From assembly GCF_026625785.1 (NCBI RefSeq), contig NZ_CP113063.1:1736001-1800000 (forward strand): a stretch of DNA of 64,000 nucleotides, written 5' to 3'. The translations under genes and the position numbers were made by a program. This stretch comes from Gordonia sp. SL306. GTDB taxonomy: Bacteria; Actinomycetota; Actinomycetes; Mycobacteriales; Mycobacteriaceae. Below the pieces are notes generated by a model. That model made no database searches, had not been told where the DNA came from, and was given only the letters and a program-made list of their open reading frames with translations. Positions 1 through 8,780 of this stretch are shown here, one piece after another (position 1 is the stretch's first letter; the number at the start of each line of letters is the position of its first letter).

Positions 1-159
1 AACCATTTGTGAGACAGGGTTCCCGTTTACGCGTGCGCCGGAGACAGTGGTGGCACAGCTCACATGGTTGGGGCCGAGCCGTCGCGACATCGCCGATGAA
101 GCACTTCCCGGTCCTGAGACGGCCGAATGGTCAGGGCGATTGGAGGAGGGATGTCATCG
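1..159. other. Left edge, leader of the catabolic operon
   Basis: No gene is supported here. A + strand frame is open from base 2 to a stop at 209-211, but its translation matches no family I recognise and it would run about 50 bases into the monooxygenase gene. It could be the tail of an upstream gene cut by the window edge. The stretch ends with a strong ribosome binding site, AGGAGG at 144-149, which serves the monooxygenase. The operon promoter may lie here or further left. Confidence 0.35.
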
Positions 160-1284
160 ATGGTTCCCGTGGACAAGGTCGGGATTGTTGGCGCCGGTGC
201 GGCAGGTTTGACGTTGGCGGTGTTCCTGGCTGATGCCGGGATCGAGGTGGAGGTGCTGGAGAAGGGCGCCGGCTTCACGACGCTGGGATCGGGCATTACT
301 CTGCAGGGCAACGCGCTACGGGTACTTCGGGACATCGGTGTGTGGCCCGAGATGCTGGAGAAGGGGTACCCATCGAACTCGATGGCCATCCGCGCTCCTG
401 ATCCGGACGCCACTGTCGTGGTCGAACTGGACGATGTCCGAACGGGCGGTGAGGACCTGCCGGCGTCGTTGGGTATGTACAGACCCGACCTCACCGAGAT
501 CGTGCGAGCACGCGCGGAACGAGCAGGTGCACAGGTGATTTACAGCACCGAGGTCACGGGGGTGGAACAGTCGGATGACGGTGTCACGGTGACCTTCTCC
601 GACGGTGGACAGCGGGTGTTCGACCTCTTGGTCGGCGCAGATGGGATCAACTCGACCGTCCGGCGGCTGATCGGTATCGATGTCACTCCGGCGGCGACGG
701 GAGCAGGCGCCTGGCGGGCGATCGTCCCGCGACCGGCCGAGATCACCCGCAGCGAATTGATCTACGGCGGGCCGCGTTATATCGCCGGCTACTGCCCGAT
801 CAGTGCTGACTGGATGTACGCATACATCGTCGAGCCGGCTCAGGACCGGGATGTCGTCGCCGACTGGCCTGAACTCGCTCGTCTGGCCGCGCAATACGGC
901 GGTCCTTGGCAGGGGATCGCCGGGGCGATCACCGAGGACACCGCGGTGCATTACACGCAGTTCACGACGCATCTGGTCGAAGGCGACTGGCACCGGGGAC
1001 GGGTCGTGCTGATCGGCGATGCCGCCCACAACTGTCCGCCGACCATCGCGCAGGGCGCGGCCATGGCGATTGAGGATGCTGCGGTCCTGGCCGCCGAGGT
1101 GGTCAAGGCGCACGGCGTCGACGACGAGGTGATGGATCGGTTCCACGAACGCCGGGTACCCCGCGCGAGCTTGATCGTGAGGTCGTCTGTGCAGCTGGTT
1201 TCGTGGCTGGTCGATGAGGTTCCGAATCCCGATGTACCAGGCGTCATGCACGAGGTGGCCCAGACCGTCAAGGAGCCGGCATGA
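160..1284 (+). CDS. FAD-dependent aromatic-ring monooxygenase
   Basis: Class A flavoprotein monooxygenase of the salicylate/3-hydroxybenzoate hydroxylase type, expected to hydroxylate an aromatic acid or phenol with NAD(P)H and O2 in the cytoplasm. Visible motifs: N-terminal Rossmann GAGAAG (about residues 11-16), the DG motif GADGINSTVRR in the middle, and the second FAD motif GDAAHNCPPTIAQGAAMAIEDA near the C-terminus. The length of 374 aa is normal. In-frame ATGs lie at 127, 151 and 160; the AGGAGG at 144-149 is spaced correctly only for 160. It is the first gene of the operon and its stop overlaps the next start (ATGA). The substrate cannot be read from the sequence. Confidence 0.85.
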   Translation: MVPVDKVGIVGAGAAGLTLAVFLADAGIEVEVLEKGAGFTTLGSGITLQGNALRVLRDIGVWPEMLEKGYPSNSMAIRAPDPDATVVVELDDVRTGGEDLPASLGMYRPDLTEIVRARAERAGAQVIYSTEVTGVEQSDDGVTVTFSDGGQRVFDLLVGADGINSTVRRLIGIDVTPAATGAGAWRAIVPRPAEITRSELIYGGPRYIAGYCPISADWMYAYIVEPAQDRDVVADWPELARLAAQYGGPWQGIAGAITEDTAVHYTQFTTHLVEGDWHRGRVVLIGDAAHNCPPTIAQGAAMAIEDAAVLAAEVVKAHGVDDEVMDRFHERRVPRASLIVRSSVQLVSWLVDEVPNPDVPGVMHEVAQTVKEPA

Positions 1285-2396
1285 CTGCACCGATCATCGA
1301 TGTCCACACTCATGTGTTACTACCTGAAGTGGAAGCGCTTGTCGACCAGCTGGACTCCGAAGGACTCAGCGCTGCAAAAGATCTCGAAGTCAGGCGCAAC
1401 GGCGCCGAGTCGCTGGCCTCCTCCGGCAAGATGATCCGGTCCCGCTGGCCGTTGCTGACCGATCTGCCGAATCGACTGGCCGCGATGGACGCTGCCGGCG
1501 TCGACATCCAAGTGGTGTCACCGTCGCCGTCGCACTACTACCCGTTCCTCGCTGCCGAGCCCGCCGAGGAGATCACGCGATGCATCAATCGATCGATCCG
1601 CGACCTGGTGGCCGCGGCGCCGACCCGGCTCCGGGGACTGGGCGTGGCGCCGCTCCAACATCCTGAACTGATGGCATCGATGCTCACGCACGCCGTCGGT
1701 GACTGTGGTCTGCGCGGCGTCGAAATCGGATCGTTCGGAGCTGCGCCCGACGGCGGGCAGGCAGGCACCGTCGAGTTATCTGATCGGCGCCTAGACGAAT
1801 TCTGGTCCACTGCTGAGTCGTTGCAGGCCATCGTGTTCGTGCATCCGTTCGGATGCTCGCTGGACGAACGCCTCGACCGCTTCTATCTGGCCAACACGGT
1901 GTCCCAACCGGCCGAGAATGCCGTGGCATTGTCTCACCTGATCTTCGCGGGAGTCCTGGATCGATACCCCGATCTCACGATCGTCGCTGCGCACGGTGGC
2001 GGCTACCTGCCGACTGCCATCGGCCGCTCCGACCGGGCATGGGCGGTGCGTCCGGAGGCACGGACCTGCGCGCGCCCGCCGTCGCAGTATCTGTCCCAGC
2101 TGTGGTTCGACTCGCTGACCCATGACGGTGGTCAATTGCGGGAACTGATTAGAGTAGCCGGCAGCGACAGGATCGTCCTGGGGTCCGACTTCCCCTTCGA
2201 CATGGGTACGGCGACACCGGTGGAGGATCTGCTCGCATCCGGCTTGACCGACCAGAGAACCATCGAAAACGTGCTGCGCGACAACGCGAATCGGCTCCTC
2301 GCCGTGACAAGCGACGCATCGGGCATCGACCCGATCGATACCACTCATGGGCGTGACGCCCTTCCGTATTGTCGCGGGCCATTTCAGACTGACTAG
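1281..2396 (+). CDS. ACMSD-type amidohydrolase (probable decarboxylase or hydrolase)
   Basis: Amidohydrolase_2 family TIM barrel of 371 aa, related to aminocarboxymuconate-semialdehyde decarboxylase and gamma-resorcylate decarboxylase. All the expected metal and catalytic positions are visible: H9 and H11 in DVHTH, H188 in VHPFG, H238 in AAHGGGYLP and D303 in GSDFPFD. Members remove CO2 from aromatic or ring-cleaved acids, or hydrolyse lactones, with one divalent metal. The start overlaps the monooxygenase stop by four bases, so the two are probably translationally coupled. Next to an extradiol dioxygenase it may decarboxylate either the ring substrate or the ring-opened product. Confidence 0.85.
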   Translation: MTAPIIDVHTHVLLPEVEALVDQLDSEGLSAAKDLEVRRNGAESLASSGKMIRSRWPLLTDLPNRLAAMDAAGVDIQVVSPSPSHYYPFLAAEPAEEITRCINRSIRDLVAAAPTRLRGLGVAPLQHPELMASMLTHAVGDCGLRGVEIGSFGAAPDGGQAGTVELSDRRLDEFWSTAESLQAIVFVHPFGCSLDERLDRFYLANTVSQPAENAVALSHLIFAGVLDRYPDLTIVAAHGGGYLPTAIGRSDRAWAVRPEARTCARPPSQYLSQLWFDSLTHDGGQLRELIRVAGSDRIVLGSDFPFDMGTATPVEDLLASGLTDQRTIENVLRDNANRLLAVTSDASGIDPIDTTHGRDALPYCRGPFQTD

Positions 2397-2452
2397 CAAC
2401 TGTCACAACCTCTTTCCCCGACGACCACATCGCTACACCGAGAGGCACTGCC

Positions 2453-3472
2453 GTGCATAAGTATCTGTCCAACCTGATCCACCTCGAGATCACCAGCCAG
2501 GACGTCGACGCGTCTGCGGCCTTCTACGTCGACAAGTTCGGGATGCGTGAGTTCGCGCGCGTCGATGGCGCGGTGTACCTGCGGTGCTGGGGCGATCACC
2601 AGTCCTACAGTGTGGTTCTCGTGCCCGGCGACGAGCCCGCGCTGCACCGCATGGCCTGGCGTACCACCAGCCCGGAGGCGCTCGACGCAGTGGCGCAGAG
2701 GATCGAAGACGCCGGTATCGCCGGCACTTGGTCGGAGGGCGGCTTCGGATACGGCCGTGCTTACGAATTCATCGGCCCCTACGGTCATCCGATGCGTCTG
2801 GTGTACGAAGTGGACAACTACGCGGCGGACTCCGAACACGCGTCGATCTATCCTGACCGGCCGGAGAAGCGGTCGGCACACGCCGGCGCGCCGCGGTTCC
2901 TCGACCACGTCACCATCGCCGCGTCCGATGTGCGCTCATTCTGCGAGTGGCACTCCGAGGTTCTCGGTTACCGCACCATGGCGTACACCGAACTCGACGA
3001 CGCGCCGATCACCGTGTTCGGGGTGCTCACCACAAACGAGAAGTCCCACGACCTCGGCGTCGTACTGGACACCTCGGCCCGCGGTGGGCGGATCAACCAC
3101 ATCGCGTTCTGGGTCGACACCTACGAGGAACTCGTCATCTGTGCCGAAGTTCTGCTGGAGCGCGGCACGGCCATGGAATACGGCCCGTCCGTGCACGGGA
3201 TCGGCGAGCAGAACTTCCTCTACTTCCGTGAACCGAGCGCAATGCGGGTGGAACTGAACTCCGGTGGCTACCGCAACTATGTGCCTGACTGGGAGCCCCG
3301 GGTCTGGAAGCCGACCGACGGGTCGAACAACATCTTCCGTAACAGCGCGATGCCATTCTCGATGACCGAATCCTTCCCTGCGGCTGAGGGATTCACCGCG
3401 ACCGAGGAGGGCGTCTCCGATGAGATGAAGGCAGAGCTGCTCAACCCGTACGCCGAGCACGGGCGCGGGTGA
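2453..3472 (+). CDS. Two-domain extradiol ring-cleavage dioxygenase (VOC fold)
   Basis: Type I extradiol dioxygenase of 339 aa, built from two vicinal-oxygen-chelate domains (about 1-125 and 148-275). The iron triad is visible in the second domain: H152 in LDHVTI, H216 in INHIAFW and E267 in MRVELNSGGY. Such enzymes open catechol-type rings next to a hydroxyl. The start is GTG at 2453, with GAGAGG eight bases upstream. A C-terminal extension after residue 280 is typical of the 2,3-dihydroxybiphenyl/homoprotocatechuate branch. It sits between the hydroxylase and the FAA hydrolases, as expected for the ring-opening step. Confidence 0.87.
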   Translation: MHKYLSNLIHLEITSQDVDASAAFYVDKFGMREFARVDGAVYLRCWGDHQSYSVVLVPGDEPALHRMAWRTTSPEALDAVAQRIEDAGIAGTWSEGGFGYGRAYEFIGPYGHPMRLVYEVDNYAADSEHASIYPDRPEKRSAHAGAPRFLDHVTIAASDVRSFCEWHSEVLGYRTMAYTELDDAPITVFGVLTTNEKSHDLGVVLDTSARGGRINHIAFWVDTYEELVICAEVLLERGTAMEYGPSVHGIGEQNFLYFREPSAMRVELNSGGYRNYVPDWEPRVWKPTDGSNNIFRNSAMPFSMTESFPAAEGFTATEEGVSDEMKAELLNPYAEHGRG

Positions 3473-3497
3473 ACAACCTCACTGACGAGAGAGACTC

Positions 3498-4448
3498 ATG
3501 AAGATCGCACGCAGACAGACCGACGGCGGTCCGCGATGTGCAGTCCTAGACGAGCAGAACCTGCTCGTGGACCTGCTGGTCGAGGACTCACTCAGCGAGT
3601 TGTTGGCCACCGAGGACGAGCACCGGATACACGAGGTCGCCGAAGAGGCCCTGCGTCGTCGGCGAAGTGTAACCGACCCGGCCGGTGCGGCGTTGCTGGC
3701 CCCGCTGCAGCCGCCGACCTTCCGCGATTTCTCCACCTTCCCCGAGCACACGGCGGGGATCGCCAAACTCCTCGACCCCGATGCCACGGTGCCTGAGGCC
3801 TTCTGGCAGATCCCGACGTTCTACTTCTCCAATCCGTATGCGATCACCGGTCCCGACGACAGGATCGCGATCTCACCAGGGGCACACGACTTCGACTTCG
3901 AGCTCGAAGTCGGCGCCGTCGTCGGCCGCAGCGGCCGTGACCTCAGCGTCGAGGAGGCCGCCGCCCACATCGCCGGGTATGTGGTGATCAACGATTTCTC
4001 CGCGCGCGACACCCAGTTCCAGGAGATGCAACTGCATCTCGGGCCGGCAAAGGGTAAGGACTCGGCCACTGCCCTGGGCCGGTTCTTCGTCACTGCCGAT
4101 GAACTCGAACCCCACGCGTGTGGCCCGTCATTCGACCTGACGATGCAGGTGTTGGTCAATGGCACCACCATCGGTACCGACAACCTGTCGAACATGGCCT
4201 GGTCATTCCCGGCATTGGCCGCCTACGCATCCCGTGGCACCTGGATCCGTCCCGGCGACCTCCTCGGTTCGGGCACCTGCCAGGGTGGGTGTCTGGCCGA
4301 ATTGTGGGGACGTCATGGCCGCGACGCTTACCCCGCGCTGCGGCCCGGGGACGTCGTGTCCACCACCGTCGACGTGCTCGGCGGCTCCACCAACACTATC
4401 GCCGAAGCGACTGCGGTACAGCCGATCACCGCCTGGGAGCGTCGATGA
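3498..4448 (+). CDS. Fumarylacetoacetate hydrolase family protein 1
   Basis: FAH-family enzyme of 316 aa that should hydrolyse, hydrate or decarboxylate an oxo-acid made by ring cleavage. The core motifs are present: FELEVGAVVG with the metal-binding acidic residues, INDFSARD, the lysine of GPAKGKDSATALG, and the late GDLLGSGTCQGGC. An N-terminal extension of about 80 residues precedes the catalytic domain. The start ATG at 3498 follows a GAGAGA purine stretch. The stop overlaps the next start (ATGA at 4445-4448). A second FAH-family gene lies later in the operon, so two successive C-C bond or hydration steps are likely. Confidence 0.85.
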   Translation: MKIARRQTDGGPRCAVLDEQNLLVDLLVEDSLSELLATEDEHRIHEVAEEALRRRRSVTDPAGAALLAPLQPPTFRDFSTFPEHTAGIAKLLDPDATVPEAFWQIPTFYFSNPYAITGPDDRIAISPGAHDFDFELEVGAVVGRSGRDLSVEEAAAHIAGYVVINDFSARDTQFQEMQLHLGPAKGKDSATALGRFFVTADELEPHACGPSFDLTMQVLVNGTTIGTDNLSNMAWSFPALAAYASRGTWIRPGDLLGSGTCQGGCLAELWGRHGRDAYPALRPGDVVSTTVDVLGGSTNTIAEATAVQPITAWERR

Positions 4449-5437
4449 GCCTACGCATCCTGATCACTGACCACCCGGGCGCCACGATCGACGTCGAGCG
4501 GGAGGTGCTGTCGGCGATCGACGCCGAGATCGTGGTTGCGCCCGCCACCGATTCGGCCACATTGGCGACGCTCGCGGGCGATGTCGACGCGATCATCACC
4601 TGCTTCGCGCAGGTCACCGCTGACGTCCTCGAGGCCGCAGTCCGTTGTCGCACGGTCGCCCGCACCGGCGTCGGTGTCGACAACATCGACGTCAAGCGGG
4701 CCACCGAACTGGGGATGGTGGTCAGCAACGTGCCCGAGTACTGCACCGACGAAGTCGCCGATCACACCCTGATGTTGGTCCTGGCGCTGGCACGCCGTCT
4801 GCCTCCGCTGGTCGCCGACACCGCATCGGGCGGATGGAACCGCAATCTCACCGCCGTCCCGACTCGACTCCGCGGCAAGACTCTGGCGTTACTCGGTACC
4901 GGCGCCATCGGGTGGGCAGTGACGTCTCGGGCCCAGGCCATCGGGCTCGAGGTCGTCACCGTCGAGCGTGGGCGCCCGGTGCCCGCAGGGGTGCGGACGG
5001 TTCCCACGGTGATCGAGTTGCTCCGCACCGCTGACGTGGTGTCCCTACACCTCCCGTTGACTGCAGAGACCGCAGGCATCATTGATCGGGAGGCCCTCAC
5101 TGCGATGAAACCCACCGCCGTGCTGGTGAACACGGCGCGTGGGGCACTTATCGACACCGATGCGCTGACCGAAGCCCTGGCCGCCGGCCAGATAGCCGGC
5201 GCGGCTTTGGATGTCACCGAGCCCGAACCGCTGCCTGCCGGGCATCCACTGCGTGCCCTCCCCACTGCGATCCTCACCCCGCACATCGCGTTCAGTTCCG
5301 ACGGGTCGCTGGCCGACTTGTCCCGCAAGGCCGCAACGAACGTCCTCGACGCATTGTCTGGGCGCGTCCCCGCCTCGGTCGTCAACCCGGAGATCCAACC
5401 CGACAGCGAACGACGAACACAAGCCGGAGAACGATGA
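4445..5437 (+). CDS. D-isomer-specific 2-hydroxyacid dehydrogenase
   Basis: NAD(P)-dependent reductase or dehydrogenase of 330 aa that interconverts a 2-oxoacid and a D-2-hydroxyacid (phosphoglycerate, hydroxypyruvate and glyoxylate reductase group). The Rossmann motif GTGAIG is near residue 150. The catalytic Arg-Glu-His set is complete: R in NTARGALI, E in DVTEPEP and H in TPHIAFSS. The longer frame that begins at 4118 is a shadow; the real start is ATG 4445, overlapping the upstream stop. The kinase and enolase-like genes follow directly, which suggests that this enzyme makes a 2-hydroxyacid to be phosphorylated. Confidence 0.85.
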   Translation: MSLRILITDHPGATIDVEREVLSAIDAEIVVAPATDSATLATLAGDVDAIITCFAQVTADVLEAAVRCRTVARTGVGVDNIDVKRATELGMVVSNVPEYCTDEVADHTLMLVLALARRLPPLVADTASGGWNRNLTAVPTRLRGKTLALLGTGAIGWAVTSRAQAIGLEVVTVERGRPVPAGVRTVPTVIELLRTADVVSLHLPLTAETAGIIDREALTAMKPTAVLVNTARGALIDTDALTEALAAGQIAGAALDVTEPEPLPAGHPLRALPTAILTPHIAFSSDGSLADLSRKAATNVLDALSGRVPASVVNPEIQPDSERRTQAGER

Positions 5438-6420
5438 ACGCAGTCTCGATCACAGACACTGTTGTCACACACCTCGTCGAACGCGGACTGATCAGCGACG
5501 ACACCGATGTGACGATCTCGGCGCTGACCGGCGGAGTGTCCAACGAAGTCCTGGCAGTGACCGGCCCCGGCGTTGATCTCGTGGTCAAACGCGCGCTGGG
5601 GCAACTCCGCACCAGCGAGCTCTGGGAGGCCGACACCGCTCGGCTGCTCACCGAGGGCCGAGCACTGCGTGCCGCCAGGGCGATCCATCCGAAGTCGGCC
5701 CCCGCCGTCGTCGACCTGACGCCGCAATTTCTGGTCATCGAACGCGCACCAATACAGTGGAAAACGTGGAAGGAAGCGCTGCTCGACGGCGTGATCGATG
5801 TGGGTGTGGCGGCCAGACTGGGCGAGTTCCTCGCCACCTTGCAACGAGACAGTGCCTCCGGAGCCATTCCCACCACAGACTTCAGCAGCCGGCTTGCGTT
5901 CGAGCAGCTGCGCGTCGATCCCTTCCACCGTCAGATTGCCGAGCGGCACCCCGACCTGCGACCGGTGATCGACCAGACGATCGATGTCATGGCGTCGTCA
6001 AAGTCCTGTCTGGTCCACGGTGACTACACCCCCAAGAACATCATGGTCGGTGAGTCGCCCGACGACGTCTGGGTAATCGATTGGGAAGTAGCCCATGTTG
6101 GCGACCCGACCTTCGATCCAGCCTGGATCATCGGGCACCTACTCCTCAAGAGTGTGCATCGACCGGAGATGGCACGCGCCTACTGCAACGCCGCCGCCAC
6201 CTTTGTGGACAGTCATTCCGGCGTCGACGACGCACCGAACCTGGACCACGACCAACTCATCCGTCAGCTCGGGTGCCTGCTGTTGGCCCGTGTCGACGGA
6301 CGCAGTCCCGTCGAATATCTGTCCCGGCCGGCACAGCATGTCGTTCGACAGCTCGGCCGCGAGGTGCTGCAGACTCCGCCGGACACCATTCTCGACATCT
6401 GGAAGGCTTTACATGACTGA
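5434..6420 (+). CDS. APH-fold small-molecule kinase
   Basis: Aminoglycoside/choline/methylthioribose-kinase-like phosphotransferase of 328 aa. Visible kinase elements are the ATP-binding lysine K52 in LVVKR, the Brenner catalytic loop HGDYTPKN (H195, D197, N202) and the metal-binding IDWE (D216). The start overlaps the dehydrogenase stop (ATGA) and the stop overlaps the enolase-like start by eight bases, so it belongs firmly to this operon. Resistance to an antibiotic is unlikely in this setting. I infer that it phosphorylates a hydroxyacid pathway intermediate, possibly D-glycerate. The substrate is not proven. Confidence 0.8.
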   Translation: MNAVSITDTVVTHLVERGLISDDTDVTISALTGGVSNEVLAVTGPGVDLVVKRALGQLRTSELWEADTARLLTEGRALRAARAIHPKSAPAVVDLTPQFLVIERAPIQWKTWKEALLDGVIDVGVAARLGEFLATLQRDSASGAIPTTDFSSRLAFEQLRVDPFHRQIAERHPDLRPVIDQTIDVMASSKSCLVHGDYTPKNIMVGESPDDVWVIDWEVAHVGDPTFDPAWIIGHLLLKSVHRPEMARAYCNAAATFVDSHSGVDDAPNLDHDQLIRQLGCLLLARVDGRSPVEYLSRPAQHVVRQLGREVLQTPPDTILDIWKALHD

Positions 6421-7726
6421 CACCGCCATCGCCACAGCTTTCGCCTGGGAAGCACTCGATTCCCGAGGTAAACCCACCGTCGCGTGTGAGATCACCCTGC
6501 GGGATGGCTCGACCGGCCAGGTCACCGTCCCATCTGGCGCATCCACCGGGCGTCACGAGGCCCGTGAATTGCGCGACGGTGGCCTGCGCTACGACGGCAA
6601 CGGGGTCCGTGATGCCGTGGGCAACGTGAACACCGTTCTCGCCGAGTCGGTCCGCGGCATCGATTCGCTCGACCAGCCTCAGGTCGACGCCGCTCTTCGC
6701 GCGGCCGACGGCAGCGATGACCTCGGCCGACTCGGCGCCAACGCGGTCCTCGCAGTGTCCATCGGGACCGCGATCGCCGCCGCTGCTGCCCAGCACCTTC
6801 CGCTCTATCGCACGGTGGATGACACCGGGCGCGCCCCACTGCTTCCACTCCCGATGGTCAACATCCTCTCCGGTGGCGCGCACGCCGGACGATCTATCGA
6901 CATTCAGGACTTCCTGGTAGTGCCCATGTCGGCGACCAGCTTCTCCGATGCCATCGAGATCTGCAGCCGGGTGCGCCGCGGCGCCACCCAGGTGCTCGCC
7001 GAGCGCGATCTGCCGGTCGCGCTGGTCGCAGACGAGGGTGGTCTCGGACCGATTCTCCCGTCCAACCGATCGGCGCTCGATGTCATGGTGGCCGCCATCG
7101 AGCGCGCAGGATTCACTCCTGGCGCTGATGCGGCCATCGCGATCGATGTCGCCGCCACCCAGTTCCACACTGCCGGAGACTATGTCCTCGCCGCCGAGAA
7201 CGGCCGCCGCCTCACCTCCACGGAGCTGATCGACGAGCTCGTCGCCTGGTCCGGCGACTATCCGATCGTCTCATTGGAAGATGCGCTGGCCGAAGATGAC
7301 TGGCACGGTTGGGCCTTGGCCACGGCTCGACTGGGCGGTGTGCAGCTCCTCGGCGATGACCTGTTCGTCACCAACGAGCGCCGGCTACGACGTGGTGTCG
7401 CCGACGGTGTCGCCAACGCCGTATTGGTCAAACCCAATCAGATCGGCACGCTCACCGACGCACGTTCGGTGGTGGCGATCGCTCACGCCGCGGGCTACCG
7501 GACCGTACTGTCGGCGCGGTCGGGCGAGACCGAGGACAGCTGGCTGGCGGACCTCGCCATCGGGTGGCGCACCGGGCAGATCAAAGTCGGCTCCACCATG
7601 CGATCAGAACGCACCGCCAAGTGGAACCGATTGTTACGTCTCGAAGCCGAACTCGGTGATTCAGCCGAGTACGCCGGAGCTGCCGCCATCACTACGGCAC
7701 CCCACCCCGTCGTGTCGGCCCTCTGA
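6413..7726 (+). CDS. Divergent enolase paralogue of a catabolic operon
   Basis: Enolase-superfamily protein of 437 aa, aligned over its whole length with true enolase. Kept: S41 in PSGASTG, H157 in GGAHA, E208 in ADEGG, metal ligands D245, E289 and D316, catalytic base K340 in VKPNQIG, R370, S371 and K391. Changed: the enolase histidine of HRSGETED is A369, and the glutamate of QEFM is D166. This implies dehydration of a 2-phospho-hydroxyacid, with altered substrate or rate. The frame is open from 6095, but that part is a shadow of the kinase; the start is ATG 6413. It is unlikely to be the housekeeping enolase, given the substitutions and location. Confidence 0.85.
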   Translation: MTDTAIATAFAWEALDSRGKPTVACEITLRDGSTGQVTVPSGASTGRHEARELRDGGLRYDGNGVRDAVGNVNTVLAESVRGIDSLDQPQVDAALRAADGSDDLGRLGANAVLAVSIGTAIAAAAAQHLPLYRTVDDTGRAPLLPLPMVNILSGGAHAGRSIDIQDFLVVPMSATSFSDAIEICSRVRRGATQVLAERDLPVALVADEGGLGPILPSNRSALDVMVAAIERAGFTPGADAAIAIDVAATQFHTAGDYVLAAENGRRLTSTELIDELVAWSGDYPIVSLEDALAEDDWHGWALATARLGGVQLLGDDLFVTNERRLRRGVADGVANAVLVKPNQIGTLTDARSVVAIAHAAGYRTVLSARSGETEDSWLADLAIGWRTGQIKVGSTMRSERTAKWNRLLRLEAELGDSAEYAGAAAITTAPHPVVSAL

Positions 7727-7777
7727 GGCCGCGGACAGCGCCTCGACCACAATCCACCGAAAGAGGAGTCAGCACAC

Positions 7778-8737
7778 ATGACACGTTGGATCGACCACTA
7801 TGGTTTAGGTACGTTCAGCGACCACGACCACACCTTTGCCGGAGTGGTCGCGCATGACTTGGTGCTCGAGATACCAGCGAACGCGCTCACCGACGGACCT
7901 GCCACCGTGCTCGGTGTCCTCGACAACTGGGCCGAGGCCCGAACGCAATTGCCCGGCCTCGCACAGTCCGCACTCTCCGGCGGTGCGCCCCTTGCCGAAC
8001 TGTGTGTGCGGCCGCCAGTTCAGCCGCGGCAGATCTTTCAGGCGGGCGCCAACTATCGCAGCCACGTAGCGGAGATCATCGTCTCCGGCAAAGCCGGAGA
8101 CGACAATCGCACCGACGAGCAGCTACGTGCGGCCGCCGAGAAAATGCTCGATGAGCGAGCCGCCACCGGCAGCGCATTTCTGTTCGCGGGGCTGCCGTCG
8201 GCGATGTGTGGCGCCGACGACGAGGTGATCCTGATCGCGGACTCCACCCAGACCGATTGGGAAGCCGAACTCACCGTCGTCATCGGCAGCGTCACCGACA
8301 ACGTCGCCCCCGACGATGCCCTCAGCCACGTTGCGGGCTACACGATCGCCAACGACATCAGCGCCCGAGATCTCCAGTTCCCGGCCGAGCACCGGCCGCT
8401 GGGCGGGGACTGGCTACGTGCCAAGAACCGGCCCACCTTCCTGCCGGTCGGACCGTTCATCGTCCCCGCAGACGTCGTCGGCGACTACCGCGATCTCGAG
8501 CTCACGCTCGACCTGAACGGCAAACGGATGCAACAAGACAAGGCCGCCAACATGATCTTCGACGTGCCCGCCCTCGTCGCGCAGGCATCCCAGATCACGC
8601 CGCTGCAGCCCGGCGACCTGATCCTGACCGGAAGCCCTGCCGGCAACGGCGGCAAGTGGCAGCGCTGGCTCCGGCCCGGCGATGTCCTCGAGACGCAGAT
8701 CTCCGGACTGTCCTCGCTCCGCAACACATGCCGATGA
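7778..8737 (+). CDS. Fumarylacetoacetate hydrolase family protein 2
   Basis: Second FAH-family enzyme of the operon, 319 aa. Motifs include the acidic metal-binding stretch WEAELTVVIG, the conserved ANDISARD, the lysine region WLRAKNRPTFLPVGPF and the late GDLILTGSPAGNG. This is the usual order for 2-hydroxyhepta-2,4-diene-1,7-dioate isomerase and acylpyruvase relatives. GAGGAG precedes the ATG at a normal distance, 51 bases after the enolase-like stop. It is clearly different from the first FAH paralogue (shorter N-terminus), so it probably catalyses a different step rather than being a duplicate. Confidence 0.85.
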   Translation: MTRWIDHYGLGTFSDHDHTFAGVVAHDLVLEIPANALTDGPATVLGVLDNWAEARTQLPGLAQSALSGGAPLAELCVRPPVQPRQIFQAGANYRSHVAEIIVSGKAGDDNRTDEQLRAAAEKMLDERAATGSAFLFAGLPSAMCGADDEVILIADSTQTDWEAELTVVIGSVTDNVAPDDALSHVAGYTIANDISARDLQFPAEHRPLGGDWLRAKNRPTFLPVGPFIVPADVVGDYRDLELTLDLNGKRMQQDKAANMIFDVPALVAQASQITPLQPGDLILTGSPAGNGGKWQRWLRPGDVLETQISGLSSLRNTCR

Positions 8738-8780
8738 CCTCTGGCCCGCAAGCCGCACGTCGCAGAAGGAGTCAGCCGAA

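Noticed and set aside
2..211. Open + frame at the left edge as a partial gene
   Set aside because: No recognisable family, and it would overlap the monooxygenase by about 50 bases; kept only as a remark.
5434..6420. Aminoglycoside resistance gene
   Set aside because: The fold alone does not show resistance; operon context points to metabolism.
6413..7726. Housekeeping enolase
   Set aside because: Active-site substitutions A369 and D166 and a place within a catabolic operon argue against it.
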